A DNA stretch of 5,938 bases from CAZEQD01 sp964514305 (GTDB taxonomy: Bacteria; Acidobacteriota; Aminicenantia; Aminicenantales; Aminicenantaceae). A program made the position numbers and the translations under genes. The notes below the pieces were generated by a model, which saw only the letters and a program-made list of their open reading frames with translations, did no database searches and was not told the origin of the DNA. The stretch covers positions 1 to 5,938 of the forward strand of contig CAZEQD010000089.1 in NCBI GenBank assembly GCA_964514305.1. Reading direction: 5' to 3'. Positions 1 to 5,551 of this stretch are shown here, piece after piece (position 1 is the first letter of the stretch; each line of letters opens with the position of its first letter).

Positions 1-346
<346 letters not shown>

Positions 347-350
347 AAGA

Positions 351-376
351 TATAAGAGTTCCGAAGAACTCTTATA
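351..376 (-). other. 16S leader hairpin with UUCG tetraloop
   Basis: A perfect 11-bp inverted repeat (351-361 with 366-376) encloses 4 bases. In the rRNA sense the loop is UUCG closed by C-G, which is the extra-stable cUUCGg tetraloop. It ends about 5 bases before the inferred mature 5' end of 16S, so it would form in the precursor and is probably cut away. A role in folding or processing of the precursor is inference. There is no following U-run in the rRNA direction (the sequence continues TCTTTAACTGG), so it is not an intrinsic terminator. Confidence 0.8.
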
Positions 377-423
377 AACAATAGAAATTGGCAAATTGGA
401 TCGACTAAGGCTGCTCCGCTTTT

Positions 424-438
424 AGTTTCAAAGATCTG
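424..438 (-). promoter_or_regulatory. boxA-like antitermination element of the rRNA leader
   Basis: Read in the rRNA direction the sequence is CAGATCTTTGAAACT. It shares the TCTTTRA core of bacterial rRNA boxA elements (E. coli TGCTCTTTAACA), which bind NusB/NusE (S10) and let RNA polymerase pass terminators in untranslated rRNA. It sits about 80-90 bases upstream of the mature 16S end and directly after a hairpin, the usual boxB-boxA order. Function is inferred from motif and position. Confidence 0.6.
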
Positions 439-462
439 TTTCTCTCTAACCCGAGAGAGAAA
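439..462 (-). other. boxB-like hairpin in the 16S leader
   Basis: A perfect 9-bp inverted repeat pairs 439-447 (TTTCTCTCT) with 454-462 around a 6-base loop. In the rRNA direction it immediately precedes the boxA-like element, matching the boxB hairpin-boxA arrangement of rRNA nut sites. No T-run follows it in the transcribed direction, which argues against a terminator. Confidence 0.55.
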
Positions 463-524
463 TTTATATCCACCAAATAATAAACTAAATTTTCAATTAA
501 TAAGATAGACAAAAGACCTCATAT

Positions 525-574
525 ATAATATGAATATTTATTCTAAAAGTCAAGGCCTCATTAATATTTTTTAA
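525..574 (-). promoter_or_regulatory. rRNA promoter with UP-like element
   Basis: On the minus strand there is a -35 TTGACT (553-548), a 17-base spacer and a -10 TATTAT (530-525), five of six consensus matches in each hexamer. Upstream of the -35 lies the A/T tract TTAAAAAATATTAAT (about 573-559), placed like an UP element for the alpha subunit C-terminal domain. Transcription should start near 518, giving a leader of about 170 bases before 16S that contains the nut-like site and the UUCG hairpin. Such strength suits an rRNA operon. No Fis-type sites were recognised. Confidence 0.72.
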
Positions 575-624
575 CCTTTCCCCACCAAACGCATAATAAG
601 TAAACCGTAAAGGGGATTATTAAG

Positions 625-680
625 TAGTAAAGAGTGAGGAGTAAAGAGTAAAAGGTTTAAGGTTTAAAGTAGAAGGCAAG
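625..680. repeat. Degenerate heptamer repeat array, block 1
   Basis: Eight in-phase 7-base units can be read from 625: TAGTAAA, GAGTGAG, GAGTAAA, GAGTAAA, AGGTTTA, AGGTTTA, AAGTAGA, AGGCAAG. Adjacent units are often identical or differ by one or two bases, with a loose consensus NRGTNAA. Two further out-of-phase units (AAGTAAA, CCGTAAA) occur at 598-611. The pattern is that of a diverged short tandem repeat. It is not a CRISPR: there are no unique spacers of constant length. Confidence 0.6.
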
Positions 681-734
681 AAAGCAAGAACCCTGTAAGG
701 CCCATTGTCCTCAATGTACCGTAATACCATGGAC

Positions 735-756
735 CGCTCGCAGGCCGGCTCCTACA
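735..756. repeat. REP-like GC-rich palindromic element
   Basis: This GC-rich island in an AT-rich spacer reads TGTAGGAGCCGGCCTGCGAG on the minus strand. By eye it resembles REP elements of the Pseudomonas type (GTGGGAGCGGGCTTGCCCGCGA), including the GTRG foot and the two-base centre between half-stems. The stem GCTCGC/GCCGGC is imperfect, with one G-T wobble and one mismatch, as in a decayed copy. Only one copy is visible, so multicopy status cannot be shown here. Confidence 0.4.
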
Positions 757-781
757 AACAATAAAAAACATCAACTTTAGA

Positions 782-823
782 GCGTAAAGCGTAAACAGTG
801 AACCGCAAAGCACGAGGAGTAAA
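782..823. repeat. Degenerate heptamer repeat array, block 2
   Basis: Six consecutive 7-base units lie in phase: GCGTAAA, GCGTAAA, CAGTGAA, CCGCAAA, GCACGAG, GAGTAAA. The consensus is about NNGTAAA, the same as in block 1 roughly 100 bases away, and in the same orientation. The unit length is constant although the units have diverged by substitution, which suggests an old tandem expansion. Function is unknown. Confidence 0.65.
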
Positions 824-1016
824 AGAACTATCAATAAAGGAAGAATTTGGAATATACAGATTCTAGAAAACTCTGGTTTTTAATTCTTTAAGTCAGTTAT
901 CTTGGTGTTAACTTCTGGATACTATCAAGCTTAAAAAAACCGAAATTTCAACCCAAAAGTTGACATTTATAAACACAGCTCTTTTTGCTCTCTCTTAAAT
1001 CAATAATAGTTCCAAA

Positions 1017-1032
1017 TGGCACGGCATCTGCA
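1017..1032 (+). promoter_or_regulatory. Sigma-54 (RpoN) -24/-12 promoter of the minor pilin operon
   Basis: TGGCACGGCATCTGCA matches the sigma-54 consensus TGGCACG-N4-TTGCW at every defined position except one (C for T in the -12 box). The invariant GG (1018-1019) and GC (1030-1031) are separated by exactly 10 bases, as required. Transcription would begin near 1043, just before the AAAAGG ribosome site at 1044-1049 and the ATG at 1056, giving a short leader of about 13 bases. Sigma-54 promoters need an AAA+ activator bound upstream; PilR plays this part for pilin genes in other bacteria, but no activator gene lies in this window. Confidence 0.65.
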
Positions 1033-1055
1033 ATAAATGTAAAAAAAGGCAAAAA

Positions 1056-1472
1056 ATGAAGAAAAAAACAGCTGAAATTTCAAATAAAACAAAAAATAGT
1101 AGCGGTTTTACTCTGGTAGAAATTCTTATTTCTTTGGCCGCCATTATCCTTTTAGGACTAGGAATTGCCCAACTTATTACCTATTCCCTAATCATCGACA
1201 GAAGAAGCGAGCTTAGCTTAAAATCAGCTGAATTAGCAGCCTTCAAGCTCGAATACTTAAAATCTCTTCCTTTTAAAAGTCTAGAGTTGAGTGAAGGCCA
1301 GAGTGAAGAAAAAATCAAAAAGGAAAAGCCAAGCAGCTATTATCAGAGAAAATGGCAAATTCAAAATATCTCTGAACATCTTAAAAAAATAGAAATAGAA
1401 TGTTTCCCTCAAGCCTATCGACAGAAAAAAACTCGTCTCGTCCTGTTTTTAGGTCATCAGCTTGATTTTTAG
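1056..1472 (+). CDS. PilV-like type IV prepilin (minor pilin)
   Basis: Predicted minor pilin that would be inserted in the inner membrane, cleaved and N-methylated by a PilD-type prepilin peptidase, then assembled at a pilus or pseudopilus tip. Seen in the 138-residue protein: a basic leader of 17 residues ending in Gly17, the class III cleavage motif G|FTLVE with the conserved Glu at +5 (residue 22), and a hydrophobic helix over about 18-45. An Ala-rich segment SAELAAFKLEYLKSLPF (57-73) follows, typical of PilV/GspI N-terminal helices. The C-terminal WQIQNISEHLKKIEIECF pattern resembles the strand of PilV-like proteins. The ATG follows AAAAGG at 6 bases. It is the first gene of the operon, behind a sigma-54 promoter. 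The PilV assignment rests on gene order and the C-terminal pattern; GspI is the main alternative. Confidence 0.78.
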   Translation: MKKKTAEISNKTKNSSGFTLVEILISLAAIILLGLGIAQLITYSLIIDRRSELSLKSAELAAFKLEYLKSLPFKSLELSEGQSEEKIKKEKPSSYYQRKWQIQNISEHLKKIEIECFPQAYRQKKTRLVLFLGHQLDF

Positions 1473-1520
1473 GTATATTTTTAAATGACAAAAAGCTTCA
1501 AAAAAAGCCAGCGGCAAAAG

Positions 1521-1526
1521 AGGAGG
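1521..1526 (+). promoter_or_regulatory. Strong Shine-Dalgarno fixing the TTG start of the PilW-like gene
   Basis: AGGAGG lies 5 bases before the TTG at 1532. No ATG or GTG in the right frame lies between this site and the Gly-Phe-Ser-Leu-Ile-Glu prepilin motif, so the strong site supports initiation at TTG. A 19-codon frame starting at ATG 1485 ends across this start but has no ribosome site of its own. Confidence 0.7.
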
Positions 1527-1531
1527 GTTAT

Positions 1532-2317
1532 TTGTCTCAATTGAATAAAAATAATGATACTTATCCAAATAATAAAATCCGATACAATAAAATACCGCAA
1601 AAAGTAAAAATAAATAAAGGATTTTCTCTAATCGAGGCCCTTCTAAGTCTAAGTCTATCACTGATAATCATTTTGTTTGGACTCCAATCCTTACTAACTG
1701 CCCGTCATTACTTTCTAAAACTTCAAAAGGAAGAACAAGCTAAACAAGCTGCCTATGCGGCTCTGGACAAAATTAGAGTCGACCTTCTTAAAACAGGCTT
1801 AGGACTTTTGCTTCCTATAAAACAAAACCTTCTCCAACCTTTAATCACTGAAAACGATTCCCTGTCTATTGTCTTTTCCGATGAAGAACTGACAGCCTCT
1901 TCTAACTATAAAGCTGGTCAGACAAAAATTCTATTAAATAACCATAGTAAGATTAAAAAGGGGAGCAGAATATGTATTTTTGATTTAAGCCAAGGAGAAA
2001 TAAAGTCTGTCGCTGCGGCTGGCTCAAACAGTTTTATTCTCTCCTCGCCCTTGGCTTTTTCTTATAGCCAGGAGGAAACAAGTATTGTTCTCCTTAAGGA
2101 AATTTCAATTTATCTCGACTCAAAAAAACACATTCTAAGAAGAAAGGTAAACCGAAGCCCTGCTCAACCCCTGCTTGAAGAAGTCTCTCTCTTTCAATGT
2201 GATTATAATAAGGAATCCAACCTGGCGAAGGTGAAGTTGAATCTTCTCTCCGCGGAGGATAAAAACTATGAAAACCTCATTTTTCTTAAAAATCTGGCTC
2301 TGGCCTTTAATAAATAA
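1532..2317 (+). CDS. PilW/GspJ-like type IV prepilin (minor pilin)
   Basis: Second gene of the minor pilin operon, 261 residues. The TTG start gives an unusually long basic leader (residues 1-30) ending in Gly30, followed by the cleavage motif G|FSLIE with Glu35 at +5. A hydrophobic helix spans about 31-56. The amphipathic helix continues with AALDKIRVDLLKTGLGL (76-92), the pattern of PilW and GspJ (ALxxIRxDLRxAG). The middle (about 110-200) is strand-rich, with a putative substructure around KKGSRICIFD. The C-terminus (LLEEVSLFQCDYN, 204-216) fits the 'V-x-x-L-x-F-x-Y' strand seen near the end of PilW/GspJ proteins. Predicted role: a component of the pilus-tip or initiation complex with the neighbouring pilins. 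It begins 59 bases after the PilV-like gene and overlaps the next gene by 50 bases. PilW versus GspJ cannot be decided here. Confidence 0.78.
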   Translation: MSQLNKNNDTYPNNKIRYNKIPQKVKINKGFSLIEALLSLSLSLIIILFGLQSLLTARHYFLKLQKEEQAKQAAYAALDKIRVDLLKTGLGLLLPIKQNLLQPLITENDSLSIVFSDEELTASSNYKAGQTKILLNNHSKIKKGSRICIFDLSQGEIKSVAAAGSNSFILSSPLAFSYSQEETSIVLLKEISIYLDSKKHILRRKVNRSPAQPLLEEVSLFQCDYNKESNLAKVKLNLLSAEDKNYENLIFLKNLALAFNK

Positions 2318-3869
2318 AAGAAAAAAGAAAGGTTCTGTCACTCTTGTGGCCAGCTTGCTCTTTATTGTTTTTACAACTCTTGGTTTAGGAATTCTCTATC
2401 TTTCCCAGATATCTCTGAGGATAAGTGCTTATAAAAGAAATTCTATCCTGCTCGACTATGCTTCAGAAAATGGAATCAAACAGGGTTTTGATCATCTGCT
2501 TTCTTTGCTTTCCCAGTCAGCTTCCCCTTTTATTCTCTCTTTAGATGAAGTAGATAGGTTGAGAGAAGATGCTTTGGCTGGAGGACTGAAACTAATTAAC
2601 CAAACACTGGGTTCCCAATTTCCGATAAAAGGTGCAGACTCTTGGGAAAATTTAAACTGGCATTATAATATCACTTTTCATTTAGAGCAATTTAAGGACC
2701 AAAAGGATTATTTCCAAACAATCTATAGAGCCCTAATTTCCTCCAAAGGAAATTTAGTAAACTTCAAATCAGAGCGTCTCTCAAGCCTTGACTGCCAGAT
2801 GGATCTTATGGCAGGATACCTGCCTCTACCTTTAATCCCACTACTCATAGATGAAAAACTTACTCCAGAACAACAGAACAGTTTCGTCCAAGACCATAAC
2901 TTAGAAATTAAACTGCCACCAGAGAAAAAGGCTCTTTCTCCTGTCAGCTTTTCCGATCAACAGCTTCTTCCTCAACAAGCAGAGGCTCAGCTTTTACAGG
3001 CTTTAAAAATAAAACTATTCTTTCCTCAAGATCTATCTCCGGCCAGATTAAGAAGAGCCCTCGGCCTGGAAGAATCTACGGAGCCCATTCCCCCTGGAGT
3101 TTATTTAATAAAAGATGATTTAGGTTTGGGTGGGATCTTTGTTCAGGGTGATCTTCAGGAAATGTTCCTGGCAGTAGAAGAAGATTTTCAGGTTATATCC
3201 TTCTTATCAGAGCAGGGCAAGTGGCAGCTTAGGTTCAGTCCTCAAAAAAGCAAGACTTTTTTCTCTACTCCTACTGAAAATGTTGAATATGAGCTTATTC
3301 CTCTGGGAATCATTATCGTTAATGGCAAAATCCATTCTCTTGGAGGAGGAATTGTTAGTAATTCAGGAGAAATAAAACTCAGCCAAAAGGAAAAGATACC
3401 AGCTATTCTCCAGGGTCTCAATCTAACTATTATTTCCTCTGATGAAATAACAATTTCCTCCCACCTTATTCGCCAAGGAATAAAATGGCAGAATTCTATC
3501 CCTTATCTTAAACAACCAGACTCGCAGCTTTTTATAATGGCCACCGGCAAAGATTTTCTCGAAGATAAAGAAAAAGCAGGTGAAATAGTAATTGATAGGA
3601 AAGCTCCCCAAGATTTAGAAATTCAAGCTTCTCTTACAGCTTCAGGTAAGGGCTTTGCTATAGATGGCGCCGATAAAATAGTAAATATCGAAGGCAGCCT
3701 TCAAACAACAACTTTATTTAATCAGAGCAACAGATTAAAAATTATTTATAATGATCAAATTTCCAATGATAAGGAACTTCAAAATCTCCCTCGAACCAAT
3801 AAACCCATTCTTTACCTCGCTTCTTTCCAACCACTTAGCTGGAAAGAATATAAAGAAGAAAATAAATGA
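2268..3869 (+). CDS. Large PilX/GspK-like pilus assembly protein
   Basis: A 533-residue protein, much longer than PilX (about 200) or GspK (about 330). The leader (1-22) is basic and ends KRKKKG; SVTLVASLLFIVFTTLGLGILYLSQ (23-47) is the membrane helix. The +5 position is Val, not Glu, as in PilX/GspK proteins, which lack Glu5. An Ala/Ser-Glu-Asn helix (61-90, YASENGIKQGF) resembles the GspK/PilX 'A-x-x-A-x-x-G' region. Residues 100-270 are mixed and of unknown fold. From about 275 to 490 there are short alternating strands (GIIIVNGKIHSLGGG, LNLTIISSDEITISSHL, IQASLTASGKGFAI, VNIEGSLQTTTL), suggestive of a beta-solenoid or stacked beta domain. The ATG has GGAGG at 9 bases upstream and lies inside the end of the PilW-like gene. 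Its place after V-like and W-like genes and before FimT supports the PilX role. The C-terminal function is unknown. Confidence 0.72.
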   Translation: MKTSFFLKIWLWPLINKRKKKGSVTLVASLLFIVFTTLGLGILYLSQISLRISAYKRNSILLDYASENGIKQGFDHLLSLLSQSASPFILSLDEVDRLREDALAGGLKLINQTLGSQFPIKGADSWENLNWHYNITFHLEQFKDQKDYFQTIYRALISSKGNLVNFKSERLSSLDCQMDLMAGYLPLPLIPLLIDEKLTPEQQNSFVQDHNLEIKLPPEKKALSPVSFSDQQLLPQQAEAQLLQALKIKLFFPQDLSPARLRRALGLEESTEPIPPGVYLIKDDLGLGGIFVQGDLQEMFLAVEEDFQVISFLSEQGKWQLRFSPQKSKTFFSTPTENVEYELIPLGIIIVNGKIHSLGGGIVSNSGEIKLSQKEKIPAILQGLNLTIISSDEITISSHLIRQGIKWQNSIPYLKQPDSQLFIMATGKDFLEDKEKAGEIVIDRKAPQDLEIQASLTASGKGFAIDGADKIVNIEGSLQTTTLFNQSNRLKIIYNDQISNDKELQNLPRTNKPILYLASFQPLSWKEYKEENK

Positions 3870-4309
3870 CTATTCCCTCCGGACAATTAAGAGCAGGTTT
3901 TACTCTTTTGGAGATGCTTATAACCTGCTTTATTCTGGCGCTGATAGTTAGCCTCTTCTCTTTTGGTTTTAGAAATCTCTCTCCCCAATATAAGCTTAAA
4001 AAGGCAGCCTGGGAGATTTATTCTCGTTTAAATTATGCTCGCTATAAAGCTATTTTCAAGATGGTCAAGGTCAAAGCCAAATTTGAATCTAACAGCTACC
4101 TGCTCCAGAAATATGATAATCAGAAGCAGGAGTGGGTAAATGATGAGTGGGGGTTTTTAGATGGAGTGAATATCCAGGCCAATAACAGCCCTATTTTTCA
4201 TCCTACTGGTACTGTCTCTAACCTGGCTTCAATTTACATTTCAAACGCTAACGGCCGATACCGAATAACACTGGCCATTTCTGGCCGCATTAAAATAACC
4301 CAGCTCTAA
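3866..4309 (+). CDS. FimT/GspH-like type II/IV (pseudo)pilin
   Basis: A 147-residue protein with leader 1-11 ending Gly11, then the motif G|FTLLE with Glu16 at +5 and a hydrophobic helix over 12-35. The following SPQYKLKKAAWEIYSRLNYARYKAIFK (39-65) is the FimT/GspH signature helix (L-x-x-A-x-x-x-L-x-x-A-R-x-x-A). The C-terminal half has the GspH-type layout of a central strand WGFLDGVNI, then FHPTGTVSN, SIYISNANGRYRITLAISGRIKI. It starts with ATGA, overlapping the previous stop by 4 bases, which implies translational coupling. FimT/GspH proteins act as minor pilins or pseudopilins; some FimT proteins bind DNA in natural transformation, but nothing here shows that. In the classical fimT-pilV-pilW-pilX order FimT comes first; here it is last. 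It ends 3 bases before a convergent gene. Confidence 0.85.
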   Translation: MTIPSGQLRAGFTLLEMLITCFILALIVSLFSFGFRNLSPQYKLKKAAWEIYSRLNYARYKAIFKMVKVKAKFESNSYLLQKYDNQKQEWVNDEWGFLDGVNIQANNSPIFHPTGTVSNLASIYISNANGRYRITLAISGRIKITQL

Positions 4310-4312
4310 CTC

Positions 4313-5386
4313 TTATTGCCTTTCAAATATAATCCTTCCATTGATAATGGTATACATCACTTCTGTTTTTAAAATCTCATCCTCCGGGATTTTAAGTAAA
4401 TTCCTGTCAAAAACTGTAATGTCAGCTAATTTACCTGCTTCCAAAGATCCTCTAATATCATCTTCAAAAGCAGCGTAAGCATTGTTAATAGTATAGGCTT
4501 TAAGGGCTTGTTCTACAGAAATTCGCTGTTCAGGAAACCAGCCAGTGGCCGGTGTTCCTTTAACTGTTTTTCTGGTGACAGCAGCATAGATTAGATATTT
4601 AGGATGCATATGATAAAGAGCAGTATTGGTTCCGGGCCAATCTGAACCAAAACATAAAATCGCTCCATTATCAAGCAGTGATTTAAAGGCATAGGCACCC
4701 CGACAGCGCTCATGGCCAATTCGCTCTTCCATCCAGCGCATATCATCAGAGAGATGATAAGGATTAACCTCAGCTATAACCCCTAATTTCTTGAACCGAG
4801 CAAAGTCTTGAGGCCTTATAACCTGAGCATGGATTACTCTAAATCCTGTTAAATCCCAGCCTTCATTTTTAAGTCTCTCATAAAGATCAAGCATCTCAGC
4901 AACTCCTCTGGTGCCGATAGCATGGACATTAGGTACAAACTCGGCTTCTAATCCAATTTTAATGAGCTTATACATTTTCTCCATGTTTCCAATCTTTAGT
5001 TCAGGATCATCAGAAGTATGGCGACGCCAATGACCGTAATTATCTGGTTGATCATTATATGGCTCAAAAAATAAAGCTCCATGATTGCCCATGATGCCAT
5101 CTATATAGCCTTTTAAGGCACCATAACGAAGCCATCGATCTTTCTTTTTTGTCAGGGGATGGAGCCCTATGGGAAAGCCTTTAGCTTTTAACTCAGCTGC
5201 TCTGGAAAGATCAGGCCTGAGCCAGACTCTGCAGGTGAGTTCTCTTCTCTTTTGGAGTCCAATAAAGCGCTGCGTTTGGTCAGGGATAGCAATGTCATGA
5301 ATCTCAACAATGCCGGCTTCCCGTAAGGCTTTTAAAGCAGCTCGGTCTTCATTAAGCAATCTCTGCTGGGATTTTGGCTTTCTCAC
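4313..5386 (-). pseudogene. YtcJ-type amidohydrolase (family 3), N-terminally truncated
   Basis: The 357-residue frame matches the C-terminal two thirds of YtcJ-like metal-dependent hydrolases, normally about 540 residues. Seen: the candidate carboxylated Lys92 in ALKGYIDGIMG, His155 in NVHAIGTRG (family usual HAIGDR), His186 in RVIHAQ, Asp249 in FGSDWPG, and the family C-terminus GSLEAGKLADITVFDRNLL then INGRIIF. Missing is the N-terminal part with the signal peptide or beta-sandwich and the HxH metal ligands. The GTG start at 5386 is doubtful: the open frame continues upstream to about 5428, and its PAFDRIKG reading at 5410-5387 looks like more of the same protein. Beyond it the sequence is AT-rich with stops. 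Without HxH activity is unlikely, so I infer a deletion remnant; the remaining frame has no stops, which suggests recent loss. The substrate is unknown. The gene converges with the pilin operon, 3 bases from the FimT-like gene. Confidence 0.82.
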
Positions 5387-5551
5387 CCCTTTAATCCTAT
5401 CGAAAGCAGGGGAAGGGCGAAAAATAATTTATTAACAAAATTATTGTAATTATTATTTTTTGCTTTTCTTTTTCAGATTTGAGGGAAAATTCCAACTTTA
5501 CAATAGTTTTGTTATTAAGCTATAGTTAATCCCAAAAGGAGAAAAAAAGAA
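5387..5551. other. AT-rich intergenic region with polypyrimidine tract
   Basis: Between the start of the truncated amidohydrolase and the next gene. The first 24 bases (5387-5410) still read as amidohydrolase on the minus strand. An AT-only inverted repeat (5423-5430 with 5438-5445) and a T-rich tract (5455-5475) follow. The lost amidohydrolase N-terminus is not recoverable in any frame here. Confidence 0.5.
5497..5526 (+). promoter_or_regulatory. Possible sigma-70-type promoter of the exported-protein gene
   Basis: TTTACA (5497-5502) and TATAGT (5521-5526) are separated by 18 bases. Both hexamers match consensus at five of six positions, and the site lies just before the AAGGAG ribosome site at 5536-5541. 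In such AT-rich sequence chance matches are common, so this is tentative. Confidence 0.42.

Larger units (their letters stand above)
576..1016. other. Gene-free spacer between divergent rRNA and pilin operons
   Basis: No open frame with a ribosome binding site or recognisable protein is visible on either strand. The left part (about 598-823) holds degenerate 7-base repeats and a REP-like GC-rich segment, annotated separately. The right part (824-1016) is AT-rich; apart from a TTGACA at 960-965 without a matching -10, and weak 5-bp inverted repeats (for example 948-963), I see nothing certain. Activator sites for the sigma-54 promoter at 1017 would be expected in this right part, but none can be named. 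Confidence 0.6.

Noticed and set aside
598..823. CRISPR array
   Set aside because: Repeats are 7 bases and contiguous, with no constant-length unique spacers and no cas genes.
948..963. Inverted repeat TCAAC/GTTGA as an operator
   Set aside because: A 5-bp repeat is expected by chance in this composition and has no second copy.
960..988. TTGACA as the -35 of a sigma-70 promoter for the pilin operon
   Set aside because: No acceptable -10 lies 16-18 bases downstream (the sequence is TTTTGC); the sigma-54 site at 1017 is much better.
1485..1544. 19-codon Lys/Arg-rich frame (MTKSFKKSQRQKRRVICLN) overlapping the PilW-like start
   Set aside because: It has no ribosome binding site and no detectable family. 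The AGGAGG inside it serves the TTG at 1532. A coupling leader remains possible but unsupported.
1449..1661. Minus-strand 70-codon hydrophobic frame opposite the pilin genes
   Set aside because: It is the complement of the PilV end and the PilW N-terminus; the hydrophobicity reflects Lys/Asn-rich codons read backwards and no ribosome site is present.
3751..3951. 66-codon plus-strand frame across the PilX-FimT junction
   Set aside because: It is out of frame with two well-supported genes and lacks a ribosome site.
5423..5445. AT-only inverted repeat as a terminator of the amidohydrolase or its neighbour
   Set aside because: The stem has no G-C pairs, lies upstream of both divergent genes, and AT-rich palindromes are common by chance here.
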